Origin: Baffinella frigidus | Lineage: Eukaryota > Cryptophyceae > Cryptomonadales > Baffinellaceae | Length of the DNA stretch: 11,339 nt | Assembly: GCA_026770585.1 (NCBI GenBank) | Contig: MU646830.1 | Span: 33,845 to 45,183, forward strand | Direction: 5' to 3' | Notes under the pieces: model-generated | The model's database searches: none | The model's input: only the letters and a program-made list of their open reading frames with translations | Told to the model about the DNA's origin: nothing | Program-made: the position numbers and the translations under genes | Shown: positions 1-7,095 of the stretch, piece after piece | How the letters are laid out: every line of letters starts with the position of its first letter | Position numbering within the stretch: position 1 is the first letter of the stretch

Positions 1-123
1 TGGAGGTTGGCGGTGTCTTGGTGCTCCGCATAGTGGAGGGGTTCGGGTGGTGTGAATCCGGGTTTTGGGTTTTGGGTTTCGGGGTTAGGGTTTGGGGATG
101 GGTTTTGGGTTTAGGGTTTGGAC
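1..123. repeat. Degenerate telomere-like G-rich repeats at the left edge
   Basis: From about 58 the plus strand is a run of 6-8 nt units such as gggtttt, gggtttc, gggttta and gggtttg. Positions 17-28 carry cttggtgctccg, a copy of the donor edge of exon 9, so this is the donor-side part of the next intron of the minus-strand gene. Confidence 0.6.
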
Positions 124-186
124 CTTGGTGCTCCACCCTCTTCGTCACCCTCCTCGTCAACCGGCTTCCCCCCACTCTTCCACCTC
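124..186 (-). CDS. GTF3C3: Exon 9, basic-acidic linker exon (RWKSGGKPVDEEGDEEGG)
   Basis: The acceptor is ccctccacatag|G and the donor CCAAG|gtccaa. The exon is one base, 20 codons and two bases. The first G completes the AA of exon 8 as Lys, and the reading continues R-W-K-S-G-G-K-P-V-D-E-E-G-D-E-E-G-G-A-P. The switch from basic to acidic is expected of the disordered linker after the second TPR block in TFIIIC TPR subunits, but it is low-complexity and could be chance. A copy of its donor edge (cttggtgctccg) lies at 17-28, downstream in gene direction, the same arrangement as for exons 5, 7 and 8. The plus-strand frame over 18-344 in this area is G/F/W-rich heptamer translation and not a gene. 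Confidence 0.4.
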
Positions 187-206
187 CTATGTGGAGGGCG
201 TTAGGC

Positions 207-335
207 TTTGGGGGGCAGTGTTTGGTGGGTAGGTTGGGGTTTGGGGGGCGGTGTTTGGTGGGTAGGTTGGGGTGTGGGGTGTGGGGTGTGGGGTGTGGGG
301 TGTGGGGGGTAGGTTGGGGTTTTGGGGGTTTGGGG
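207..335. repeat. 33-bp direct repeat followed by a TGTGGGG heptamer array
   Basis: A 33-bp unit (tttggggggc[a/g]gtgtttggtgggtaggttgggg) occurs at 207-239 and 240-272 with one difference. Five perfect TGTGGGG units follow at 273-307, then another ggtaggttgggg. The heptamer length equals that of TTTAGGG, so this is likely a locally homogenised telomere variant. In gene direction it is C-rich and lies upstream of the exon 9 acceptor. Confidence 0.8.
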
Positions 336-340
336 CGTAG

Positions 341-1075
341 GTGAAGAGGGTTCGGGTTCAGGGTTTAGATGTTAAGTCGCAGGGTTCAGGACTCATCGTT
401 CAGGGTTTAGCGTTCAAGGTTGGGGGGCGCAGCGTTGTTTGGGGGGTGGGGGGGTTGTTACTTCCGCGGTACGGTGTACATCGTTTATACACGTCAAGTC
501 CTTTCTGGATTTATCCCTCAAGTTGCGAACGGGCGATAAATCGCCCTAACTCGCCGTAGGCAGGTCCTAGGGCCCTACCGCAGGGCGTATGAACCTACTC
601 GCCAAGGGATGTAGAGGCACTTGGTGCGAGCCCTCTCTGGACGCCTTAAGTTTATGGTCCGACGTCATACGTGCAATGAAAGTCTCTTCTCTCGTAGGGA
701 GGATCGGAGTGATGAGTAACAGGAACGCCCCCAGGTGTTAGGGCTCAGGTCTTCGAGTTAGGATTACGCATTCAGGGTTTGGCGTTCAGTCTTTATGGGG
801 TAAGCGTGGAGGGTTCAGACTTGGTCTAGGGTTTCGGGTTTCGGGTTCCGGGGTTGTTGAAGTAGGGTGGAGGGTTCTCACTTGCGCGGCACGGTGTGCA
901 TCGTAGGGAGGATCGAGGCGATGAGTAATAGGAAAGCCTCCATGTGTTCGGGCTCGGGTCGTCGGTTTCAGGACTTATTATTCCGGGTTTACCATTCCCT
1001 CTTTTTAGGGTAAGCGTCGAGGGTTCAGAATTGTTGAGGGTTTGGGGGGTAGGGTTAATGGTGGGGGGTTCTCAC
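341..1075 (-). repeat. Intron 8 with donor-side, 3'-half copies of exon 8
   Basis: Three degraded copies of the exon 8 3' part and adjoining intron lie downstream of exon 8. Positions 465-489 keep only the donor edge and TMYTVPR codons. Positions 692-740 keep HL.AFLLLI.PILPT. Positions 871-955 keep HMEAFLLLIASILPTMHTVPR followed by a gtgaga donor. Each copy comes with TTCAGGG/TTTAGGG-like intron sequence, so intron and exon edge were duplicated together. No plus-strand gene is supported. Confidence 0.7.
531..546. other. Small perfect hairpin (7-bp stem, 2-nt loop)
   Basis: gggcgat-aa-atcgccc forms a perfect stem. It lies just left of a segment (555-590) containing cgtaggc, tcctaggg and ccctaccg words also found in the foldback element at 10327-10476. 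No T-run follows, and a terminator role is not suggested in this eukaryotic intron. Confidence 0.55.
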
Positions 1076-1206
1076 TTCCGCGGCACGGTGTACATCGTAG
1101 GCAGAATGGGTTTGATGAGCAACAAGAAAGCCTCGAGGTGCCCCAGCTCGAACTTGAGGCCCGCGCGCTGATACACGCTGCGCAGCGCCACAGCCAGCGC
1201 CTCCAT
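1076..1206 (-). CDS. GTF3C3: Exon 8, TPR helices (MEALAVALRSVYQRAG...HLEAFLLLI)
   Basis: The acceptor is accctccccacag|ATG, with a good pyrimidine tract. The 131 nt give 43 codons plus two bases: MEALAVALRSVYQRAGLKFE, then LGHLEAFLLLIKPILPTMYT and VPR. The A.ALRSVY.RAG...FE pattern followed by L.AFL.LI.PIL fits the TPR of GTF3C3/TFC4 that ends in a hydrophobic LPLV-type helix. The left edge is ambiguous. AA|gtgaga would be a donor in phase 2, matching exon 9, but the same bases also read AAG TGA, a stop. Three downstream copies keep this edge or nearby 3' sequence, and six upstream copies keep the 5' half. Two of the upstream copies share the same 4-nt deletion. This is the only full-length, open copy. 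Confidence 0.62.
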
Positions 1207-2144
1207 CTGTGGGGAGGGTGGTTCAGCGTTTGCCGTAAGAGAGTCGCTTCACTGGAGGGAGTCGCTATTTAAGGGAGTCGCTCGCTGTTTAAGGGAGTCG
1301 CTTCGTTACAGGAATAGTGAAAATTAATAAGGCGATGAGCAGCAGGAAAGCCTCGAGGTGCCCGAGCTCGAAGTTGAGCCCCGCGCGTACACGCTGCGCA
1401 GCGCCACGGCCAACGCCTCCATCTGTGGGGAGGGTGATTCAGCGTTTGCCGCAAGAGAGTCGCTTCACTTAAGGGAGTCGCTATTTAAGGGGGTCATTAT
1501 TTAAGGGAGTCGATAGGTAAGGGAGTCGCGTTGCCATGGGAATAGTAAAACAATGTGTCAATGAGGTGCCCGAGCTCGAACTTGAGGCCGGCGCGCTGGT
1601 ACACGTTTCGGAGCGCCACCGCCAGCGCCTCCATCTGATTGTGAGATTTATGGGATGGTTACTGATAAGGAAGTTGCTTTACTATAGTGAAGATGTACGA
1701 AAAAGAACTACAAGTGCTGAACTCGTCAAACCAGAGTAGTCGAACTAGCTCGAAGTTGAGCCCCGCGCGTACACGCTGCGCAGCACCACCGCCAGCGCCT
1801 CCATCTGTGGGGAGGATTAGTCAGCCTTTGCCGTAAGAGAGTCGCTATTTAAGGGAGTCGTTATTTAAGGGAGTCGTAATGTAAGGGAGTCGCTTCGCCA
1901 TAGGAATAGTAAAGCAATGTGTCAGTGAGGTGCCCCAGCTCGAACTTGAGGCCGGCGCGCTGGTACACGCTGCGCAGCGCCACAGCCAGCGCCTCCATCT
2001 GCGCGTAGTTCGGAAGGGAGGGTTTAGGGGAGCTATTTAAGGGAGTCGATATGTAAGAGTGTCGCCATGTAAGGGAGTCGCTCGCTGTTTAAGGGAGTCG
2101 CTTCGCGATAGGAATAGTGAACATGAATAGGGGAATGAGTGCTA
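1207..2144 (-). repeat. Acceptor-side, 5'-half copies of exon 8
   Basis: Copies end (exon 5' edge) at 1422, 1634, 1804 and 1998, each reading [C]AG|ATGGAGGCG.TGGC and extending through Y.RAG..FELGHL before diverging. The copies ending at 1422 and 1804 share the same 4-nt deletion after the GTGTAC codons, which shifts the frame; the second then meets TAG. The copy at 1331-1422 retains HLEAFLLLI sequence out of frame. The copies ending at 1634 and 1998 are open but truncated after GHL. The first base pairs of upstream intron (ctccccacag) are often copied too. Spacing is 170-216 bp. They look like exons but are best read as duplicated junctions or pseudo-exons. Confidence 0.75.
1243..2105. repeat. 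16-bp minisatellite (gagtcgctatttaagg) in four clusters
   Basis: Clusters at about 1243-1310, 1455-1535, 1836-1900 and 2031-2105 contain imperfect 16-bp units of the form gagtcgctatttaagg, one cluster between each pair of exon 8 copies. They are therefore part of the larger duplicated unit and ended up interspersed with exon fragments. The ttaaggg core resembles the telomere heptamer. Confidence 0.75.
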
Positions 2145-2378
2145 GGAAAGCCTCGAGGTGCTTGTTGATTGATGGGCTGTAGGAGCTGTTAATTAGACAC
2201 TAGCTCGAACTTGAGCCCGGCGCGCTGGAACGCTGCGCAGCGCCACCGCCAGCGCCTCCGACTGCTTCAGACCTGGCGGTGGCGCTGCGCAGCGCCACCG
2301 CGCTGGGCTCAAGTTCGAGCTAGTTTCTAATTAACAGCTCCTACAGCCCATCCATCAATAAGCACCTCGAGGCTTTCC
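2145..2378. repeat. Long inverted repeat of an exon 8 fragment (about 105-bp arms)
   Basis: Left arm 2145-2250 and right arm 2275-2378 are near-perfect reverse complements around a 24-nt spacer. Each arm carries the exon 8 words cctcgaggtgc and ctcgaacttgag plus gcgctgcgcagcgccac, split by the same insertion of about 40 nt (gatgggctgtaggagctgttaatta). The right arm is the only exon 8-derived copy in plus orientation. A transcript would fold into a very stable hairpin. Confidence 0.85.
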
Positions 2379-2467
2379 GCCTCTGACTGCTCCAGACCCG
2401 ATAACTTTTCAGCCTTGGGAAGCGTCACGTACAAGGGCGTTGCTTCACCCTCTCAGCAGCCACCAAG

Positions 2468-2600
2468 GGCTTCACGGATACAGTCCATCCAAACGATTTT
2501 TACTGGAATCTTATCCATTGCTGCTGGATTCTAACCGCGTTTCCCCCGGATATCCGGGGGGGGAGGAACTCGGCCGATGGCTTCACGGATACAGTCCATC
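2468..2600. repeat. 22-bp direct repeat flanking a perfect palindrome
   Basis: ggcttcacggatacagtccatc occurs exactly at 2468-2489 and 2579-2600. Between the copies lies an 18-nt perfect palindrome, cccccggatatccggggg (2543-2560). Its ccggatatccgg core recurs at 5662-5673. The region lies in intron 7, and its function, if any, is unknown. Confidence 0.7.
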
Positions 2601-2629
2601 TAAGCAGCGGCCGAGTTATAGTATAATTT

Positions 2630-3887
2630 TAGTATTACATAATTGTAGTATAATTGCAAGGCAAGCGGGGACCTGGGCCGCAGTCTGGGCCTTGGAGGAG
2701 CTCCTCCTGCACCCGCGCCCGCACCACCGATTCCCGCTGACTCCGCATGGTACTATATTACAGTATACGTGTAGCATTATGTAAGCATTATTGTAGAATT
2801 ATATGTTTGTAGTATTATATACCTATAGTATAATTGTATGGAAAACTACTAATTATAGTGTAACCATAGTATAATCGTAGTATTATCGTAGTATTATATA
2901 GTATTATATAGTCGTAAAGAAGAAGAAGACTTGGGCGGCGGTCTCAACCTTGCGCTCCTCCCGCACCCGCGCGCGCACCACCGATTCCCTCTATCTCTCC
3001 ATGTCGTAGATGACTGTGGTATACTATAGTATTATACAGTATAATTATAGTATTATATAATTGTAGTATAATTCTAAGGCGGTACTACTAATTAGAGTAT
3101 ACTTGTAGTATAATTATGGTATTATGGTATTATTCAATCATACTATTATAGTATAATTTTAGTACTAAATAATTGTAGTTTGATTGCAAAGAAGAAGAGG
3201 ACCTGGGCGGCGGTCTCAGCCTTGGGCTCCTCCCGCACCCGCGCCATTGATCCCCCTTCCCTCCGCATTGTACTATATTGTAGAAAACGTGTACCATCAT
3301 ATCAGCATTATTGTAGTATCATATGCTTGTAGTATTATATACATATAGTGTAATTGTAAGCAAAACTACTAATTATAGTATAACCATAGTATAATCGTAG
3401 TATTATCGTAGTATTACATAGTAATATATAGTCGTAAAGAAGAAGAAGACCTGGGCGGCGGTCTCAGCCTTACGCTCCTCCCGCACCCGCGCCCGCACCA
3501 CTTATTCCCTTCCACTCCACATTTTAGTATGACTGTGGTATATTGTAGTTTTAAATAGTATAATTATGGCATTATATACTTGTAGTATACCTGTAAGCCG
3601 GTACTACCAATCGTAGTATACTTGTAGTATAATTATGGTATTATGGTATTATACAATCATACTATTTTAGTACAATTTTAGTACTATATAATTGTAGTTT
3701 GATTGCAAAGAAGAAGAAAAGGACCTGAGCGGCGGTCTCGGCCTTGCGCTCCTCCCGCACCCGCGCGCGCACCACCGAACCCCTCTCGTGTTTGACCAGC
3801 ACCAAACTAGTCAAACCAGATGTATTTGACCAGCGTGTCAAACTGGTCAAACCTCACTAGCCAATACCAGACTAGTCAAAAGAGGAC
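2630..3887 (-). repeat. AT-rich array with donor-side, 3'-half copies of exon 7 and a ~520-bp higher-order repeat
   Basis: Five copies of the exon 7 3' part (2673-2746, 2931-3000, 3203-3247, 3451-3519, 3725-3786) read VREE.KAETAAQ then a gtc donor, except where damaged. The copy at 2673 has a 4-nt insertion; the copies at 2931 and 3451 have in-frame TAG or TAA. Spacers consist of tagtataatt/tagtattata words. Spacer types alternate: gtcgtaaagaag recurs at 2911 and 3431, and gattgcaaag at 3182 and 3701, so the array is a dimer of about 520 bp repeated. No transposon ORF is visible. Confidence 0.78.
3786..3885. repeat. CTGGTCAA/CTAGTCAAA short repeats
   Basis: Several imperfect units of tagtcaaacca, tttgaccag and ctggtcaaac lie in both orientations beside exon 7. 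Similar words recur at 4490-4555 and singly near 7551 and 7811. No transcription factor assignment can be made. Confidence 0.55.
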
Positions 3888-3959
3888 CTGGGCGGCGGTC
3901 TCGGCCTTGCGCTCTTCCCGCACCCGCGCGCGTACCAGCGTTTCCCGCTGACTCCGCTC
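3888..3959 (-). CDS. GTF3C3: Exon 7, charged helix (ERSQRETLVRAR...AETAAQ)
   Basis: The acceptor is gggtgcgcag|GAG and the donor CCCAG|gtcctc. The 72 nt read in phase 0 as 24 residues, ERSQRETLVRARVREERK followed by AETAAQ: a strongly charged, probably helical segment leading straight into MEALAVALRS of exon 8. Ten related segments occur between 2673 and 4448. This is the only one with both a complete 5' half with AG acceptor and a complete 3' half with GT donor. The five to its left keep the 3' part (two carry in-frame stops in their 5' part, one has a 4-nt insertion), and the four to its right keep only the 5' part. Its role is inferred from position; the sequence itself is low in complexity. 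Confidence 0.55.
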
Positions 3960-4480
3960 CTGCGCACCCGAGAGAATTTGAGCTCTGAGGGGTACGCTTG
4001 GCTTGGCTATCTTAGCAACGAAATAGCTTTGCCATGGCAAAAAAACAAAAGCATCTTGGCCCGCACAACCGATTGCCGCTGACTCCGCTCCTGCGCGCCA
4101 GAGAGAAGTTGCTCTCTTAGCCTCGAATTGGCTTCACCATAGCACAACACCCACCCAACCCCCGCCCCCGCACCTGCAACCCCACCACCGATTCCCGCTG
4201 ACTCCTTTCGTGCGCGCCCGAGAGAATTTGCACTCTTAGCCTCGAAATAGCTTTCCCATAGCCCAACACCCACCCCTGCACCCTCGCGCGCGCACCAGCG
4301 TTTCCCACTGACTCCACACCTGCGCGCCGGAGAGAATTTGCACTCTTGGGGTCGGGTTGGCTATCTTAGCCTCGACATAGCTTTGCCATAGAACAAACAA
4401 CCACCTCCGCACCTTCGCCCGCACTAGCGCCTCTCCCCGACTCCGCTCCTGCGCGATCACCGAAACCGGTTTCAGGGCCC
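3960..4480 (-). repeat. Acceptor-side, 5'-half copies of exon 7 (about 110-130 bp units)
   Basis: Four copies (4058-4090, 4161-4210, 4280-4319, 4403-4448) keep the exon 7 5' edge, three with a gcgcag acceptor and one (4161-4210) with the AG lost. They share the upstream intron words gagagaatttgcactcttagcctcg and atagcttt.ccata, and diverge before the 3' half of the exon. A further intron-only remnant lies at 4809-4850. Minus-strand frames across 4007-4523 are concatenations of these fragments, not genes. Confidence 0.75.
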
Positions 4481-4657
4481 TGCGATTATACTCAACTAGA
4501 CTAGTCAATACTAGATTGGTCAAACTGAACTGGTCAATACTAGACTGACCAAACAGGGTACAAATAAGGTGGTTGCATAGAACTCAAGCCGCCCGATTTG
4601 GGCCGAAAATCCCTTCGTAGCCCACTGTGTGGCCAGCTTGAGGACCTCTGTCACCTC

Positions 4658-4704
4658 ATCCGTAGGAACCCCCCCTATGTCCCTACGGATTGCCTACCGT
4701 AGGG
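4658..4704. other. Two overlapping, mutually exclusive hairpins
   Basis: atccgtagg (4658-4666) can pair with cctacggat (4682-4690), while ccctacgg (4681-4688) can pair with ccgtaggg (4697-4704). The two stems compete for the same bases. The words cctacgg and ccgtaggg also build the foldback element at 10327-10476, so this may be a small relative of it. Confidence 0.5.
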
Positions 4705-5125
4705 TCCTATGTCTTATCGCTTACGGGTTGTTGAAACTCCATTCGAAGTCCGCTGTGTGGTGTGCGCATCCCGGTTCCAAAAAACAGCATTTTGTGCTAT
4801 CGTAGGGGTAGAATTTGCGCTCTTAGCCTCGATAGCTTTACCATAAAAAAACACCCAAAAGATAGTAAAAAGGTTATTTAAATAAAATCCGTTTCCATGG
4901 TGTCCTCTACGGCCGGATTTTGCATATAATCATTTTACATTATTTTCCTGGTACACAGAGCGGACGTGACCTGGTACAAACCTGGGCGTGACATGGGACG
5001 TATAATGTTTTATGAAAAATCGTTTTATAAATTGTGCGTGGGACGTTAAGTGTTGTATACGTTATAGGAGATAGACTCGGGCGACACGAGAGCAAACAAT
5101 GCGCTAGACAGTCACCTACCCAGAG

Positions 5126-5242
5126 TCATATATCACCAAGTACACAACGTATACGAAGGTTATACCGTCATATATCACCAAGAATTCAACGTAGACGGAG
5201 GTTATACCGTCATATATCACCAAGCATACAACGTATACGAAG
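5126..5242. repeat. 42-bp tandem repeat, three copies
   Basis: Units begin at 5126, 5168 and 5210 with tcatatatcaccaag, followed by an acaacgtatacgaaggttataccg-type half; the third is partial. The last part (gtatacgaaggt) is also present right beside exon 6 copy b at 5264-5275, so the units derive from the donor side of that exon. Because 42 is a multiple of three, a plus-strand frame stays open through it; I regard that as incidental. Confidence 0.75.
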
Positions 5243-5279
5243 AAAAAAAAGCCGCTGGTGTAGTATACGAAGGTCGTAC

Positions 5280-5328
5280 CTTGCTGACCTCGACCTTGTC
5301 GCGCTTTCCCCGGGGCTTCTTCGGGGTG
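5280..5328 (-). CDS. GTF3C3: Exon 6, copy b: alternative or decayed duplicate (TPKKPRGKRDKVEVSK)
   Basis: The acceptor is tgttttccgtag|C and the donor AAG|gtacga. It has the same length and phases as copy a, with two residue differences (E4 to K, E7 to G) and one silent change. With exon 5 the junction codon would be AGC, Ser. Its polypyrimidine tract is more T-rich than that of copy a and its donor slightly better. The two copies could be mutually exclusive exons, or one may be a relic. I cannot tell which from sequence alone. Downstream, the 42-bp repeats at 5126-5242 carry a version of this copy's donor-side sequence (cctTCGTATAC on the minus strand), in line with the junction-duplication pattern. 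Confidence 0.4.
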
Positions 5329-5429
5329 CTACGGAAAACATTACACGCACGGACACCTGCCCAAATCCTGCAAAATCTTACACGCACGAACACCCGCGCG
5401 TCCGTGCGTGCGAGATGGGTGCGACCCGC

Positions 5430-5463
5430 GCGAGATCCTGTACTCTGCGAGATTCTGTACTCT
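5430..5463. repeat. 17-bp tandem duplication
   Basis: gcgagatcctgtactct is followed directly by gcgagattctgtactct, one mismatch. It lies between the two exon 6 copies. Confidence 0.7.
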
Positions 5464-5509
5464 ACGTACCAGACATGGAAAATCTTACACACTCTGACGG
5501 AGGTGGTAC

Positions 5510-5558
5510 CTTGCTGACCTCGACTTTGTCGCGCTTCTCCCGGGGCTCCTTCGGGGTC
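5510..5558 (-). CDS. GTF3C3: Exon 6, copy a: short charged exon (TPKEPREKRDKVEVSK)
   Basis: The acceptor is acagggcccccag|G and the donor AAG|gtacc. The 49 nt supply one base plus 16 codons, read as T-P-K-E-P-R-E-K-R-D-K-V-E-V-S-K. The first base completes the AG left by exon 5 (giving Arg), and the exon ends in phase 0, as exon 7 requires. The product is a charged linker between TPR core and charged helix, with no recognisable domain. A second intact copy lies 230 bp away at 5280-5328. Both have usable splice sites and the same phases, but they cannot be used in tandem because copy b needs a preceding two-base remainder. Fragments of its acceptor and first codons (ggggtcctgggg on the plus strand) recur many times in 5755-6350, upstream in the gene. 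Confidence 0.5.
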
Positions 5559-5569
5559 CTGGGGGCCCT

Positions 5570-6360
5570 GTGTTTCGGGTTTCGAGATTAGGGTTTCGGG
5601 TTTCGGGCTTAAGGTTTACCACTCAGAAGACTACGGAGAAATTATTTTTTGTCACGTTATACCGGATATCCGGTGCTGTGGTTCTTCGTAGTGGTTAGGG
5701 TTGAGGGATTAGGGTTTAGGGTGAACTCATTGTAGGCTTCAGCTTCTCCCTCGGCTCCTTCGGGGTCCTGGGGCCTCTGTGTTTCGGGTTTCGGGTTTCG
5801 GGTTTCGGGTTTCGGGTTTCGGTTTCGGGTTTTGGGTTTCGGGTTTAGGCCTTGGGACTTTAGGTTCAGGGTCCTGGGGGGGGCTGCGTGTGGGGTTTGG
5901 GGTTAAGCGCTTAGGCTTCAGGCCGTGGGTCTTGAGGTTCAGGTTCGTGGGGGTCCTGGGGTCCTGGAGGCCCTGCGTTGCGGTTTTCGGGTTTCGGGTT
6001 TCGGGTGTAGGGTCTAGGGTGTAGGGTTTAGGCCTTGGGTATTCGGGTTCAGGGTCTTGGGGGTCCTGGGGTTAGGGTTTAGGGTGTGGCGTTTCGGCGT
6101 TGGGCTTTAGGCTTTAGGGCTTCGGGTTCAGGGTCTTGGGGGTCCTGGGGGTTGGGGTTTAGAGTGTGGCGTTTCGGCGTTAGGCTTTAGGCTTTAGGGC
6201 GTCGGGTTCAGGGGCCGTGGGGGTCCTGGGGGTTAGGGTTTAGGATTTGGGGATTGGGGCTTGGGGTTTGGGGTTTGGGGTTTGGGGTTTGGGGTTTAGG
6301 GCTTGGGGTTTGGGAGTGTTTGTATAGGGTTGAAGGCCTTCGGGGTCCTGGGGGGGTAGC
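5570..6360. repeat. G-rich heptamer array with exon 6 acceptor fragments and an 80-bp repeat
   Basis: The plus strand is TTTCGGG (about seven units from 5780), TTTAGGG and TTTGGGG (6253-6300) repeats. An 80-bp unit recurs at 6061-6140 and 6141-6220 with a partial third copy. ccttcggggtcctggggg, the reverse complement of the exon 6 acceptor and first codons, occurs fully at about 5758-5772 and 6336-6352, and as gggtcctggg near 5951, 6061, 6142 and 6221. On the gene strand the array is C-rich and lies just upstream of the exon 6 acceptor. Confidence 0.78.
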
Positions 6361-6365
6361 ATTCA

Positions 6366-7080
6366 TCGTACCCCTAAACCCTAAACCCTAAACCGTACAC
6401 CGTACACAGTACACCTGAAACCCGAAGACCAACCAATTCGGAGGGCGCATACCCTTATCCTTGATCAGCCCGGCTTTCGACGCCTCCAGAATCATCCTCT
6501 TGTCTCCCAGCTCAACCTAAACCCTAAACCACAAACCCAAAACCACATGGTGTATATGTCAAACCCTCAACCCTAAACTCTAACCCTACACCCTATACCC
6601 TACACCCCACACCCAAAACCATATGCCTTACACACCCGAAACCCTAAACACTGAACCAGTCCCCACAACTCAAGCGTTCACCTCGGTGGTCGCATATCCT
6701 TTTCCTTGATCAGACCCGCCTTCAAAGCCTCCACAACCCTCCCCGTGTCCCCTCCACTCCAGCAAACCCCAAACCCTAGACCCCAAAGACTGCCCACTAA
6801 CCCCCTCTCTCCATGGTGCATCTGTTAACCTCGGGGGTCGCATGTCTTTATCCTTGATCAGCCTGGCTTTCGAAGCCTCGAGAATCCTCCCCTTGTCTCC
6901 CAGCTCCAGGTGCACCCCGAACCCTAAACCTCATGGCGTATTTATTAAACCCTGAACCCTAAACCCTAAACTCTAACCCTACACCCTAGACCCTACACCC
7001 AAGACCCGAGACCCTACACCCCACACCCTATAACCTACACACCTGAAAAGCTAAACCCTCGACACTGAACCAGTCCCCAC
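6366..7080 (-). repeat. C-rich telomere-like repeats with donor-side, 3'-half copies of exon 5
   Basis: CCCTAAA-type units (plus strand) start at about 6374 and recur to 7060. Three copies of the exon 5 3' half are embedded. The first, 6438-6514, has lost its donor and reads ELGDKRMILEASKAGLIKDK. The second, 6682-6762, reads VVEALKAGLIKEKDMRPP then a gtgaac donor. The third, 6830-6910, reads LELGDKGRILEASKARLIKD then a gttaac donor. In all three the AVPGNREACLALG half is missing and telomere-like sequence abuts the break. Confidence 0.78.
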
Positions 7081-7095
7081 AACTCAACTGTTCAC

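Larger units (their letters stand above)
4481..5279. other. Intron 6, no gene seen; mixed unique and short repeats
   Basis: Contents are CTGGTCAA/CTAGTCAA repeats (4490-4555), the ccgtagg hairpins (4658-4704), an intron-7 repeat remnant (4809-4850), AT-rich sequence (4850-5035), and a triple 42-bp repeat (5126-5242). A plus-strand frame over 5034-5591 is open but is largely the 42-bp repeat and the exon 6 antisense, and I do not call it. Confidence 0.6.

Noticed and set aside
18-344. Plus-strand frame rich in G, F, V and W
   Set aside because: It is a translation of G-rich heptamer repeats. Similar frames at 5779-6024, 8765-9094 and 9154-9375 give the same GFRVSGFG pattern, expected from any reading of TTTCGGG/TTCAGGG arrays.
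2440-2784. Plus-strand frame of 114 codons
   Set aside because: It contains the duplicated 22-bp word and antisense of an exon 7 fragment. No family resemblance, and codon use is not biased like that of the exons.
3960-4460. Longer exon 7 starting at an upstream AG (reading RVQILSGAQERSQ)
   Set aside because: The frame extends, but that AG lacks a pyrimidine tract and the phase would then fit exon 5 directly and skip exon 6. The gcgcag acceptor with exon 6 included gives a consistent model. The alternative would amount to exon 6 skipping and is not excluded.
4007-4523. Three overlapping minus-strand frames
   Set aside because: They read through repeated acceptor-side copies of exon 7 and intron sequence in shifting registers. 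None keeps a consistent product.
5126-5242. CRISPR-like repeat
   Set aside because: Units are contiguous without unique spacers, and the locus is a eukaryotic intron.
5034-5591. Longest open frame, 185 codons, plus strand
   Set aside because: It is made of the 42-bp repeat, the antisense of both exon 6 copies and the start of the heptamer array. No domain is recognised, and the length is explained by repeat periods divisible by three.
6360-6400. Ancient telomere-telomere fusion
   Set aside because: The head-to-head orientation fits, but degenerate telomere-like repeats occur in almost every intron here and a gene continues across the point. Intron expansion is the simpler reading.
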